Assembly (NCBI RefSeq): GCF_003367505.1 | Contig: NZ_PXXX01000015.1 | Location: forward strand, 1-64,000 | Direction: 5' to 3' | Length of the DNA stretch: 64,000 nt | Source of the DNA: Lysinibacillus capsici | GTDB taxonomy: Bacteria; Bacillota; Bacilli; Bacillales_A; Planococcaceae | Shown here: positions 1-8,475 of the stretch, piece by piece | Position numbering within the stretch: the first letter of the stretch is position 1 | Layout: the number at the start of each line of letters is the position of its first letter | Program-made: the position numbers and the translations under genes | The notes under the pieces: model-generated | The model's database searches: none | What the model saw: only the letters and a program-made list of their open reading frames with translations | Told to the model about the DNA's origin: nothing

Positions 1-170
1 GATAAAATTTAATGTAGCGGCTAACCTGCTCAAAGTGGCGGATAAAAATGAAAAAGTGGAGGATAGAACGTTCAAAGTGACGGATAAAATTTAATGTAGC
101 GGATAACCTGTTCAAAGTGACGGATAAAAATGAAAAAGTGAAGGATACCCCTTTTAAAGTAGGGGATAGA
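1..170. repeat. Degenerate ~41-bp tandem repeat array
   Basis: Two near-identical 82-bp units begin at 1 and 83, each made of two diverged ~41-bp halves. The core CAAAGTGnCGGATAAAA recurs at about 31, 73 and 113, with a weaker copy near 155, so the spacing is 40-42 bp. The array starts before the window. It ends where readable sigma-factor sequence begins at about 170. The period and the RCCYGCTCAAA-type core resemble arrays at 11864-12060 and 61940-62110. Confidence 0.8.
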
Positions 171-556
171 ATTTTATACTTGATCAAAAGGTAGATGCAC
201 TCGATGTCGTACAGGAAGTCGCTTACCGTAGCTTTAAATACATACATTCTCTTCAAAGTTCATCCTATTTAAAAACATGGTTAATAAGGATGGTCATAAA
301 CTGTGCAATAAATTTGCTAAAAAAGCGTGAACCGATCGTCGAGTTTGAGCTGGAGTCAGAACTAGGTGAAGAACCGCATGAAGAACTTCCGGAGAGGTGG
401 GCGTTGGAAGATGTGATGACAAAGCTCACAAAGGAGGAAAAGGATATTATTTTGTTGAGATTCTATCATGATTATACATTGTCTCAGGTGGCTCAGGTAT
501 TGCAGCTTAAATCAGGGACGACGAAAACCATTTTGTATCGTGCATTAAAAAATTAA
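170..556 (+). pseudogene. ECF sigma factor, broken at both ends
   Basis: The frame from 170 reads as ECF sigma region 2 (DALDVVQEVAYRSF, then YLKTWLIRMVIN), an acidic linker, and region 4 with LTKEEKDIILLRFYHDYTLS and the helix-turn-helix around QVAQVLQL. No start codon precedes region 2: an in-frame stop lies at 167-169 and the repeat array fills the place of the first ~30 codons. The first ATG, at 290, lies inside region 2 and would give an 88-residue protein without core-binding residues. The 3' end stops early at 554-556; one more A in the A6 run at 547-552 would continue it as KKLKQALEQEG, the usual ECF ending. The downstream membrane protein looks like its anti-sigma partner. It is probably a pseudogene, although an upstream start in a split gene or a base error in the A run cannot be excluded. 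Confidence 0.7.
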
Positions 557-583
557 AGCAGGCACTGGAACAGGAGGGGCAGG

Positions 584-1702
584 GTGAACGATCTAAAAAA
601 GCAGATGGATCAAATAGACATTCCAGAATCGTTACATCAGCGTAGTCTACAAGGTATTGAACAAGCAACAAAAGAGCAGCATAAGCCTTTGCACTGGGTA
701 CCTAAAGTCTTGACTGTTGCTGTAACACTTGCAACGGGTGGATTTGTGGCATTCATGGTGGGGGAACAACACGTAGATAATGATCGGGCTAGTGCGTTAA
801 TGTCACAATTAGATCATTTATCTTCGCCAATATACTGGATTTTGGCTATTTTGTGCGTATGCATCATACTGTACATCTCTAGGAAAAAGCTTAAAGTTGG
901 CGCTGATCAGAAAAAGACGATTGGTGTTGCCATAGTTTTGATTTTACTGATCGGTAACAGTACGATTTTTTTACAACATCAATTCATAAAACCGATAGTG
1001 GTTCCTGCTGCAATTGAAGTTACAGATAGCTTACTGAATGCTTTAGAGGTACGCTATATTACAAACAAAGATGACCATCGATATGTGAAATATTTACAGG
1101 CAGAAGACGTGCAATTACCAATAGTATATGATCAAACAGAGCAAGCAAATCTAGTCAATGGCTTTTATTATCCATTGGATACTTCTCAAGATTTACGCTA
1201 TCAAAATATTCGATTAGCTTTTTTTCAGCTTGATTTAAACACGATGAAAAAAGTGATGGCAAGTAAAACTGTTTATCTTGTATTAAATGACGGGGTGAAA
1301 TTACCTGCCCCAATTCATTTTACGAGGGAAACCTTCATTGATGAAAATCAGATCATGAATCATAGCTATAGTCAGTCACAAAATGATTCGGAACAAATCA
1401 TATCATTTACCCTTCAGCAGGATGCAGTTTTTGATGCATTTTATGTTCCAGCTACATTAGAGGATAAAATACTGTTGAAAGAATGGCGATTAAACGATCA
1501 GCGCTACACAGCAAGTGATTTCCCTTTTTCAGTGACGAAAGGTCAACGCTTGGAGCTGACTATTCAATTGAAGGAAGCTCCTTTAGATATCAATACGTCC
1601 ATAGGTTTTAGTGGCCCCGATGGTTATTTAACTAAAAGAGTATATTCGCAAGCGTATTTTACGTCGAATTTGGTAGAAAAGGTGCGTGAAAACAATGAGT
1701 GA
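584..1702 (+). CDS. Putative anti-sigma factor, membrane protein
   Basis: This is a 372-residue protein with a GTG start and an AGGAGGGG ribosome site at 572-579. The N-terminal ~40 residues are soluble and charged, as in regulators that hold a sigma factor at the membrane. Hydrophobic segments follow at about 45-65, 82-101 and 110-130, and the C-terminal ~240 residues should lie outside the cell. No zinc-binding HxxxCxxC motif was seen. It sits 28 bp after the broken ECF sigma gene, the normal place for a co-transcribed anti-sigma factor, which is the main support for the role. If the sigma gene is dead, this protein has lost its partner or serves another one. Sequence similarity to a named anti-sigma family was not recognised. 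Confidence 0.55.
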   Translation: MNDLKKQMDQIDIPESLHQRSLQGIEQATKEQHKPLHWVPKVLTVAVTLATGGFVAFMVGEQHVDNDRASALMSQLDHLSSPIYWILAILCVCIILYISRKKLKVGADQKKTIGVAIVLILLIGNSTIFLQHQFIKPIVVPAAIEVTDSLLNALEVRYITNKDDHRYVKYLQAEDVQLPIVYDQTEQANLVNGFYYPLDTSQDLRYQNIRLAFFQLDLNTMKKVMASKTVYLVLNDGVKLPAPIHFTRETFIDENQIMNHSYSQSQNDSEQIISFTLQQDAVFDAFYVPATLEDKILLKEWRLNDQRYTASDFPFSVTKGQRLELTIQLKEAPLDINTSIGFSGPDGYLTKRVYSQAYFTSNLVEKVRENNE

Positions 1703-2249
1703 ATCTAAACAACAGGTAAAACTTTTACAATGGTTTGCAGTGGCGCTCTTTTTTCAATTTATCTATTTAAATGTTTTTAAATACGCTAATCTTCTACAAG
1801 ATATCCTTGTTTATGGGGCCTATTTAAAAAGTCTTTCATTCTATAAAGAAAAAACACCTATCAGCAAATATATGGCTTGCGCTATGATTCTTGCCTTGAT
1901 GAGTACTTTCTTTTCTTCACATCTTCTCTTCTATTGGAGTACGGTTTTAATTCAAGGAATTAAATTGCTGATTATAATGGAATTTGGAAAAATTTTATTA
2001 AGCATTGAACAAAAACACGATATACAGGGTTCCACTACAAGAGTGATGAAAAAATATATAGCGATTTCCTTTGCGGTCATTATTAGTTGGACGCTGGTAA
2101 TGAATGTTACAAATGATTGGCAGATGGGATTATTGTTCCTAGGCGCATTGCTTTTATTGGCTGTAAATATACGATTATTTCTTCATGTGTTAGCACTTCG
2201 TAAACATGTAAAAAACAAATCCTTTGTTGTTACCTACTTACAAAAATGA
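1695..2249 (+). CDS. Integral membrane protein, unknown function
   Basis: A 184-residue polytopic protein with about five hydrophobic stretches and short basic loops, such as the terminal LRKHVKNKSF region. The ATG at 1695 overlaps the last codons of the anti-sigma-like gene and has AAGGTG 11 bases upstream; a GTG at 1686 is too close to that site. The overlap implies translational coupling, so it is probably the third gene of the sigma/anti-sigma unit and may assist membrane sensing. No family was recognised. Confidence 0.6.
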   Translation: MSESKQQVKLLQWFAVALFFQFIYLNVFKYANLLQDILVYGAYLKSLSFYKEKTPISKYMACAMILALMSTFFSSHLLFYWSTVLIQGIKLLIIMEFGKILLSIEQKHDIQGSTTRVMKKYIAISFAVIISWTLVMNVTNDWQMGLLFLGALLLLAVNIRLFLHVLALRKHVKNKSFVVTYLQK

Positions 2250-2303
2250 CTCACCATTCATTTTATGCTACACTTTTTGTACAAGGGGCAAAGGGGGAGC
2301 AGG

Positions 2304-3134
2304 ATGTTTAAACGGGAGAAAAGTATCGAGATTCAGCATCATCGCGGTGTACAATGTGCGCATGGGAAAGTTGCGGTGCAGGGGGTTGGTATGAGTGTGT
2401 ACAGCTTTTTTGTGGATGGGTTACTGATTGATACAGGTTCCTACTCACTATCGCAGGAATTTCAATCCTTTTTTAAGGATATACCGATAGAGCAATTGGC
2501 ATTAACGCATTCACATGAGGATCATGCAGGAAATGCAGCGTGGATTCAACATCATAAGAATGTACCTATTTATATTCATCGTGATTCAGTCAATCTTTGT
2601 GCTGAAGATGGAGACTATCCACTCTATCGTCAGGCATTGTGGGGGGAACGACCCGCGTTTGTTGCCCAACCATTTGGTCAAACCTTACAAACGAACGCAG
2701 CAACATGGGATGTTATTGAAACACCTGGGCATACTACAGATCATCTTTCTTTTTACAATCGGGAAACAGGCGCTATGTTTACAGGTGATTTGTTTATCCA
2801 GCCAAAGACAAAGGTTGTGCTTGATGAAGAAAACATTGTCCATACCTTGGCGTCTTTAAGGAAAATAGTAAACTATGATTTCGATGTCGTCTATTGCTGT
2901 CATGCAGGCTTTATAGTGGATGGTCGAACGAAAATACAAGAAAAAATTGCTTATTTGGAAGACATGCAAGGAAAAGTGAAGCAATTATTTATGCAAGGTT
3001 ATTCTGTTGAGGAAATCACCAAAACAATTTTTCCTCGTGATTATCCGATTACAAAAGTTTCGGGAGAGCAATGGTCTTCCAAGCATATCATCACGGCCTT
3101 TATTAATCATTTTACTGAAGAGTCCTTTATATAG
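2304..3134 (+). CDS. MBL-fold metallo-hydrolase
   Basis: A 276-residue metallo-beta-lactamase-fold protein. The zinc motif HSHEDH (residues 69-74) follows the conserved LIDTGS strand, and the later metal ligands are seen in TPGHTTDH and in the GD of FTGDLF. Members include glyoxalase II-like thioesterases and other hydrolases; the substrate cannot be told from sequence. The ATG at 2304 is chosen because GGGGGAG lies just upstream at 2293-2299; an extension to a TTG at 2265 has no ribosome site. The gene ends in its own terminator, whose stem overlaps the stop codon. Confidence 0.85.
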   Translation: MFKREKSIEIQHHRGVQCAHGKVAVQGVGMSVYSFFVDGLLIDTGSYSLSQEFQSFFKDIPIEQLALTHSHEDHAGNAAWIQHHKNVPIYIHRDSVNLCAEDGDYPLYRQALWGERPAFVAQPFGQTLQTNAATWDVIETPGHTTDHLSFYNRETGAMFTGDLFIQPKTKVVLDEENIVHTLASLRKIVNYDFDVVYCCHAGFIVDGRTKIQEKIAYLEDMQGKVKQLFMQGYSVEEITKTIFPRDYPITKVSGEQWSSKHIITAFINHFTEESFI

Positions 3135-3150
3135 GGCTCTTTTTTGTTTT
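3119..3150 (+). terminator. Terminator of the MBL hydrolase gene
   Basis: Stem AGAGTCCT / AGGGCTCT (8 bp, one G-U pair) with loop TTATAT, then T5GT4. The stem starts inside the last codons of the gene. Confidence 0.8.
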
Positions 3151-3159
3151 GTTAAGAAT

Positions 3160-3487
3160 TTCACAAATACTTTGATCTGTATAATAAAAAACTTTGTGAA
3201 AAAATGTGAATAAATTGTGACGAAGTCAATCAGGGCAATGGATGCGCTTACAAAAGTTTGTGAAAAAATTCTCATTTACATAAGAAAAATACTATGTGAA
3301 AAGTTGAACAGGCTAAATGGCTCTATGTGTACACTTTATAATGTGTTAACAATCGCATTAATTATCTTAAAATAATTGATTGTGAAATGTTTAATTTGAC
3401 AGAAAAATGTAATGAAAGTCATTAAACATTGAATTATTGAAGTTAAAAATAAATTGACAGAAAATTCGTTGACTATATTTTCACAAA
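3160..3487. promoter_or_regulatory. Cluster of TTGTGAA/TTCACAA half-sites upstream of malic enzyme
   Basis: The 406-bp AT-rich gap before the malic enzyme gene holds TTCACAAA at 3160, TTTGTGAA at 3193, ATGTGAA at 3204, TTGTGA at 3215, TTTGTGAA at 3257, ATGTGAA at 3294, TTGTGAA at 3380 and TTCACAAA at 3480, the last inside the promoter spacer. The copy at 3258-3275 is a near-palindrome, TTGTGAA-N4-TTCTCAT, close to the redox repressor Rex site TTGTGAA-N4-TTCACAA. A 9-bp inverted repeat ATGTTTAAT/ATTAAACAT (3387/3421) is also present. The binding factor is inferred only. Confidence 0.45.
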
Positions 3488-3497
3488 GTATTATGAT
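3469..3497 (+). promoter_or_regulatory. SigA-type promoter of the malic enzyme gene
   Basis: TTGACT (3469-3474), 17-bp spacer, TATGAT (3492-3497), 45 bp before the start codon. TTCACAAA lies in the spacer, so a factor bound there would block polymerase. Confidence 0.75.
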
Positions 3498-3541
3498 TCT
3501 GAAATATAATAAAAAAATCAAAGGGAAAAGGATGGGATGGA

Positions 3542-4744
3542 ATGGACGTAATGAAAAAGGCTTTAGAAATGCATGCACACTATAGCGGGAAATTAGAGGT
3601 GAGCTCAAAGGTACCTGTACAAGATTCCTATGATCTTAGCTTGGCTTATTCACCAGGGGTAGCAGCGCCATGTGTGGAGATTGAGAAAAATCCTTCGCTT
3701 GTGTACGACTATACAATGAAGGGTAATATGGTAGCTGTTGTGTCGGATGGGACAGCGGTTTTAGGGTTAGGAGATATCGGACCGAAAGCGGCATTACCTG
3801 TAATGGAAGGGAAGGCGATTTTACTAAAGCGTTTTGCCAATGTTGATGCTTTTCCAATATGCTTAGATACAAAAAATACGGATGAAATCGTCAGCATTGT
3901 GAAGGCGCTTGCCCCGACATTTGGTGCGGTAAACTTAGAGGATATTTCAGCACCAAGATGCTTTGAAATTGAAGATCGCCTACGTCAAGAATGTGATATT
4001 CCAGTTTTTCATGATGATCAACATGGAACAGCAATTGTTGTAGGAGCAGCGATGATTAATGCCAATCGTATTGTGAAAAAGGATATTGCAACGATGAAGG
4101 TTGTGATTAACGGTGCTGGTGCTGCGGGCATTGCGATCTTACGTATACTTGTACAAATGGGCTATAAGAATATTTATATGTGCGATACAAAAGGTATTAT
4201 TTATGAGGGGCGTACAGAGGGGATGAACCCGATTAAAGAAGCGGTTGCTCATTTGACGAATCCAGAGAAGCAACATGGTACACTAGAGGATGCACTAACA
4301 GGTGCAGATGTCTTTATTGGAGTTTCTGTAGCCAATCTATTAACAGAGGCACATATTGCGTCCATGAATGAAAATCCAGTTGTCTTTGCCTTAGCCAATC
4401 CAAATCCAGAGATCACGTATGAAAATGCCAAAGCATGGGGGGTACGTGTTATGGGAACTGGCCGTTCAGATTATCCAAATCAAATTAATAATGTTCTTGC
4501 ATTCCCTGGTATTTTCCGGGGAGCTTTAGATGTGCGTGCTACGGATATTAATGAGTCGATGAAGCTAGCTGCTGTAGAAGCCATTGCCTCCCTTGTGAGT
4601 GATAAAGAACTAAAGGAAGAATATATTGTGCCTAAATCTTTGGACGAACGCGTTGTGGCAATCGTCTCACGCGCAGTAAGTGGGGCAGCTGTAGAATCTG
4701 GCGTATCTGAGCTATTCCAGCAAAGTACAGCACTATCTGTTTAA
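3542..4744 (+). CDS. NAD(P)-dependent malic enzyme
   Basis: A 400-residue oxidative malate decarboxylase (malate to pyruvate, CO2 and NAD(P)H). The family block AYSPGVAAPC with the catalytic Tyr (36) is near the N-terminus, followed by GDIGPKAALPVMEGKAILLK, the metal-binding NLEDISAP segment and HDDQHGTAIV. The C-terminal Rossmann domain has VINGAGAAGIAILR. The length matches the short bacterial malic enzymes such as B. subtilis YtsJ rather than the long ~560-residue type. It stands alone, between its own promoter with TTGTGAA-type sites and a terminator. Cofactor preference was not decided. The ribosome site (GGATGGGATGG) is weak. Confidence 0.95.
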   Translation: MDVMKKALEMHAHYSGKLEVSSKVPVQDSYDLSLAYSPGVAAPCVEIEKNPSLVYDYTMKGNMVAVVSDGTAVLGLGDIGPKAALPVMEGKAILLKRFANVDAFPICLDTKNTDEIVSIVKALAPTFGAVNLEDISAPRCFEIEDRLRQECDIPVFHDDQHGTAIVVGAAMINANRIVKKDIATMKVVINGAGAAGIAILRILVQMGYKNIYMCDTKGIIYEGRTEGMNPIKEAVAHLTNPEKQHGTLEDALTGADVFIGVSVANLLTEAHIASMNENPVVFALANPNPEITYENAKAWGVRVMGTGRSDYPNQINNVLAFPGIFRGALDVRATDINESMKLAAVEAIASLVSDKELKEEYIVPKSLDERVVAIVSRAVSGAAVESGVSELFQQSTALSV

Positions 4745-4766
4745 TAAAATTGAATAGGGAAGTTAG

Positions 4767-4810
4767 AACAGATAGGGAAAAGTGTATTGCTTTTTCTCTA
4801 TCTGTTTTTT
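4767..4810 (+). terminator. Terminator after malic enzyme
   Basis: Long stem AACAGATAGGGAAA / TTTTCTCTATCTGTT followed by T6. Confidence 0.8.
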
Positions 4811-4982
4811 ATCAAATATGCTCGAAATTTGTTGTTTTTTGGTGTTTTATGTAATAAAATGATTAAGTAAAATGGAATGTTTTACATAGTTGATTGAAGA
4901 GAAGAAATACTTATTGATGACAGATTTAGGTTAAAAAATAAGTCTTAAGTCCATTTAAAATTGAAAGAAGTGATGAGGGAAA

Positions 4983-6731
4983 ATGACATCAATCGTACAA
5001 TTTCGATCTATTAAAACGAAGCTAATCGCTTTTTCATTGCTGCTTTTAATGATTCCGTTACTTATCTTAGGTTTTATAAGCTATCAGCAAAGTAAATCAA
5101 ACCTAGAAACAGTAGGGAAAGAAAATCTAAAAAATAGTGTCGAAATGACGATTGCTATGATTGAGCAATTCAATCAAGAGGTAGAAGCAGGCAATTTATC
5201 ATTAGAGGAAGCTCAGGAAAAAGTAAAGATTGCTATTTTAGGAGAAAAGGATAGTGAAGGAAAGCGACCGATTAATAAGGACATTAAACTTGGCGACAAT
5301 GGTTATATTTTTGTTGTTGACCAAAAAGGGATGTCCGTTGCCCATCCAAATATAGAGGGTACGAGTGTTTGGGATGAAGAGGATGATAAAGGCGTTAAGT
5401 ACATACAAGAAATCATTGCTAAAGGGAATGAAGGTGGTGGATTTGTTTCATATTCGTGGCCGTTACCCAATTCAGGTCAATTAGAGGACAAAGGGGTTTA
5501 TGCAGAAACAGATCCATATTGGGGTTGGGTCATTGGTGCGAGTACCTATTTAATGGACTTCAATAAACCAGCACAAAGTATTCTTAAGATAACACTTATA
5601 GTAATTGGCTTGGCCATTATTGTGGGGATATTAATCATTTGGCAATATGCGAGTAGTATGACGAAGCCTATTAACCAAGCGGCTCAAGCCATGGAGCGTT
5701 TTGCAGAGGGAGATTTATCTCAAGAAAGTATGGCTATACGTTCAAAAGATGAAATTGGAAAACTGGCAAACGCCATGAATCAAATGCAAATAAGGTTGAA
5801 GGATATGATTCATAATATTGCCCAAGCATCAGACTTAATTAATACATCTAGTAAAGAGCTAACGCATTCAGCAAATGAAGTCAATATGGGAGCGGAGCAA
5901 GTTGCGATTACGATGCATGAATTAGCATCGGGTGCTGAGGGACAAGCTCACCATTCTAGTGCATTAACTTCATTAATGGAGCGCTTTACAGCAGATTTAC
6001 AGGAAACGAATCAGCATGGTGCACATATTCATCAATCTTCAGTAGAAGTTTTAACATTAACGAATGAAGGAAGTCAGCTAATGACATCCTCTAATTCTCA
6101 AATGGAAAAGATTGATAGCATCGTGCAAAATGCAGTTGAGAAAGTGAAAAGATTAGATGCTCAAGCACAGGAAATTTCTAAATTAGTCGTGGTCATTAAG
6201 GATATTGCAGATCAAACGAACCTGCTGGCTTTAAATGCTGCGATTGAAGCGGCAAGAGCGGGAGAGCATGGCAAAGGATTTGCTGTAGTGGCAGATGAAG
6301 TACGTAAGCTTGCCGAACAAGTAGCCTTTTCAGTAAACGATATTACATCCATCGTCACGAATATTCAGCAAGATTTTGATGTGGTCACGAACTCTTTAGA
6401 GGATGGTTACCAAGAAGTAAAAGAAGGAACGAATCAAATAAAAGCTACTACTGAAACTTTTAACACGATTAGCCACTCCATTAATGATGTAGTGGAGAGT
6501 GTCCAATTAATTTCAACGAATTTATCGAAAGTTACAGAAGATGGCCATAAAATGAACAACTCTATTCAAGAAATTGCTGCGGTGGCAGAGGAATCTGCTG
6601 CAGGGGTCGAGCAAACAACAGCTACGACAGAAGAGACAAGTAGCTCAATGGAGAATATGGCTGGAAAGTCTGCTCAACTATCAGAATTAGCATTACAATT
6701 GAAAGCTCTCATTGCTCAATTCAAACTATAA
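4983..6731 (+). CDS. Methyl-accepting chemotaxis protein, single Cache sensor
   Basis: A 582-residue chemoreceptor. A transmembrane helix at ~13-33 is followed by an extracellular ~165-residue domain with single-Cache features ([15 protein letters not shown], then the [12 protein letters not shown] strand). A second helix at ~202-222, a HAMP linker and a long cytoplasmic coiled coil follow. The signalling tip at ~405-445 has the invariant [19 protein letters not shown], which contacts CheA/CheW. Cache domains of this class often bind small organic acids or amino acids; the ligand is unknown. No chemotaxis genes adjoin it. The ATG at 4983 follows GATGAGGG. It ends in a strong shared terminator. 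Confidence 0.93.
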   Translation: MTSIVQFRSIKTKLIAFSLLLLMIPLLILGFISYQQSKSNLETVGKENLKNSVEMTIAMIEQFNQEVEAGNLSLEEAQEKVKIAILGEKDSEGKRPINKDIKLGDNGYIFVVDQKGMSVAHPNIEGTSVWDEEDDKGVKYIQEIIAKGNEGGGFVSYSWPLPNSGQLEDKGVYAETDPYWGWVIGASTYLMDFNKPAQSILKITLIVIGLAIIVGILIIWQYASSMTKPINQAAQAMERFAEGDLSQESMAIRSKDEIGKLANAMNQMQIRLKDMIHNIAQASDLINTSSKELTHSANEVNMGAEQVAITMHELASGAEGQAHHSSALTSLMERFTADLQETNQHGAHIHQSSVEVLTLTNEGSQLMTSSNSQMEKIDSIVQNAVEKVKRLDAQAQEISKLVVVIKDIADQTNLLALNAAIEAARAGEHGKGFAVVADEVRKLAEQVAFSVNDITSIVTNIQQDFDVVTNSLEDGYQEVKEGTNQIKATTETFNTISHSINDVVESVQLISTNLSKVTEDGHKMNNSIQEIAAVAEESAAGVEQTTATTEETSSSMENMAGKSAQLSELALQLKALIAQFKL

Positions 6732-6732
6732 A

Positions 6733-6773
6733 AAACATCTCCCACTCTCTTAAATGAGAGGGGAGATGTTTTT
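6733..6773. terminator. Bidirectional terminator between MCP and Yip1-family gene
   Basis: Stem AACATCTCCCaCTCTC / GAGAGgGGAGATGTT with A- and T-runs on both sides; it serves the converging genes. Confidence 0.85.
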
Positions 6774-7425
6774 ACATCATGCCAACACCAATAATTCCGA
6801 TGAGTATGACAAAGAAAAGAACAAATAATACGATGAAGATAATAATGGCTGGAATAAAGATGGTGAAGAAAGCCATCCAGTTTGAAATTTGATGTGCTTC
6901 AGCGACTACACCTACAGAAATAACAAATGACCAAATCGTCACAATGATGCTTACTAAAATAGTTGGCCAAAAAATCCACGGTAATGAACCCATAAAATTA
7001 GGATCCAATAATGAATCGGGTGAAGTCATTAACCAAATAATATAAAGTGGAATCAGTACGATATATGGGATTGCAGTTAAGCTTAACCCCTTAAATAAGT
7101 CCGAGTAAGTCCCAGTACCTTTAAATAATTTCCCGAATAGCCAAGAGATGAGTGCAGAAATAGCTGTGCCAATTATACCTGCGATAGGAGCAAAAATGAC
7201 ACATAATAGGACTAAAAGCCATGGCGAAAAATCAGGAAGAAATTCTGAATCAATTAATCCAGACATAAGGGAGCCAATATAACCAATAGACAAAACCAAA
7301 ATTGCAAAGCCGATAGATTTTTCATTAATCATATAACGAGTCGTTTGCTTTGGATGCATCCAAACCGATAAAAATGGATTTAGTTTTGACCTTTCTTCTT
7401 TTGATGTCTCATTCAAGTTTTCCAT
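6772..7425 (-). CDS. Yip1-family membrane protein
   Basis: A 217-residue membrane protein. A soluble N-terminal stretch with NPFLSVWMHPKQTTRYMI, typical of bacterial Yip1/YIF1-like proteins, precedes about five hydrophobic segments. The start at 7425 has GGAGG ten bases upstream; the frame stays open further upstream to 7527 but without a ribosome site. Bacterial members have no settled function. It is monocistronic, between the MCP gene and purC. Confidence 0.75.
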   Translation of the reverse strand: MENLNETSKEERSKLNPFLSVWMHPKQTTRYMINEKSIGFAILVLSIGYIGSLMSGLIDSEFLPDFSPWLLVLLCVIFAPIAGIIGTAISALISWLFGKLFKGTGTYSDLFKGLSLTAIPYIVLIPLYIIWLMTSPDSLLDPNFMGSLPWIFWPTILVSIIVTIWSFVISVGVVAEAHQISNWMAFFTIFIPAIIIFIVLFVLFFVILIGIIGVGMM

Positions 7426-7528
7426 CAAACTACCTCCAAAATAATAGAATAATTGCTTGTTACATATAGTTAATATACGAGTGAAGTAAAGAAAAGTTTC
7501 ATGGAAAATAAAAATAAGCCCACACATA

Positions 7529-7560
7529 AAAAAAGAGTCGTAATTGTCGACTCTTTTTAG
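7529..7560 (-). terminator. Terminator of purC
   Basis: On the minus strand AAAAAGAGTCG and CGACTCTTTTT form a perfect 11-bp stem ending in a U run. Confidence 0.85.
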
Positions 7561-7571
7561 GGTTGTTTCTA

Positions 7572-8258
7572 TTATTCAGCTAACATAATTTTCTCAAGTT
7601 CTAACGGCTCAATATACTGATCACCTTTGTAAGCACGCATATTACCGCCTGAAATTTCATCGATTAATAAAATTTCATTCGTTTTCGCATCGCGGCCGAA
7701 TTCTAATTTAATGTCATAAAGCGTTAAGCCTTTTTTAGCAAGCTCTGCCGCTACAAATTTGGAAATTTCAATTGTACGTTGTTTTAAAATGGCGTATTCT
7801 TCATGAGTTAACAGGTTTAACATCGCTAAAGCATCTTCAGAAATTGGAGGATCTAAACGATCATCATCTTTGATTGTTACTTCTACAAAGGAGTCTAAAT
7901 CTTGTCCTTCCTTTACATAGGCACCATAACGGCGTAGGAATGAACCAACTGCCTTAAAGCGGCAAATCACTTCTAAACCGTTACCGAAAACAGTTGCCGG
8001 TTTTACTGTCATTGTTGCATCTTCAAAGTTAGCATCAACGAAATGAGTAGGAACCCCTTGTTCGTTTAATTTTGAATAAAAATAAGAAGTTAAACGTAAA
8101 CCAGCCAAGCCAGCCCCATCAATTGTTAAACCAACAGTATTTGCACCTGGATCAAACACGCCGTTTTCTCCTGTAACATCGTCTTTAAATTTTAATAAAT
8201 AATGACCATCTTCTAATTTGAACACATTTTTTGTTTTACCTGTATACAATAATTCCAC
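7572..8258 (-). CDS. purC: Phosphoribosylaminoimidazole-succinocarboxamide synthase
   Basis: SAICAR synthetase joins CAIR and aspartate using ATP in purine synthesis. The start is taken as the GTG at 8258 (MELLYTGKTKNVF) because GGAGGG lies 7 bases upstream; an upstream ATG would read through that ribosome site. The 228-residue protein has the ATP-grasp-like opening YTGKTK, the FKDDVTGENG loop, VICRFKAVGSFLRRYG and the DEISGGNMR signature near the C-terminus. In most Bacillales purC sits inside the long pur operon; here it is alone with its own terminator. Whether another purC exists elsewhere in the genome cannot be seen. CGAACATT-type motifs upstream may be PurR sites. Confidence 0.95.
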   Translation of the reverse strand: MELLYTGKTKNVFKLEDGHYLLKFKDDVTGENGVFDPGANTVGLTIDGAGLAGLRLTSYFYSKLNEQGVPTHFVDANFEDATMTVKPATVFGNGLEVICRFKAVGSFLRRYGAYVKEGQDLDSFVEVTIKDDDRLDPPISEDALAMLNLLTHEEYAILKQRTIEISKFVAAELAKKGLTLYDIKLEFGRDAKTNEILLIDEISGGNMRAYKGDQYIEPLELEKIMLAE

Positions 8259-8379
8259 AAAAAACCCTCCAATATTTTTCATAGTACTCTAAAATTATAA
8301 CACGAATGTTCTAAATATTTAATGATAAAAATGTTCGTTTAAAACGTTTATTTTGATGTTTTATAACGGAATTGCAGAT

Positions 8380-8416
8380 AAAAAATAAGGTGATAACGAA
8401 TGTTCGTTACCACCTT
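8380..8416 (-). terminator. Terminator of gdhA
   Basis: Minus-strand stem AAGGTGgTAACGAA / TTCGTTAtCACCTT with a 2-base loop, then ATTTTTT. The stem also contains a CGAAC motif like those near purC. Confidence 0.8.
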
Positions 8417-8475
8417 GGTTGAAATTAAGAATATTCCGAAATCAAATCCTAGGAAACATTGAAAATAGAAGGTTA

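Noticed and set aside
1..170. Possible CRISPR array (also considered at 11864 and 61940)
   Set aside because: Units are contiguous and degenerate with no unique spacers, no perfect repeats and no cas genes.
2515..2859. 114-codon frame inside the MBL hydrolase gene
   Set aside because: Shadow of the well-supported gene in another frame, without ribosome site.
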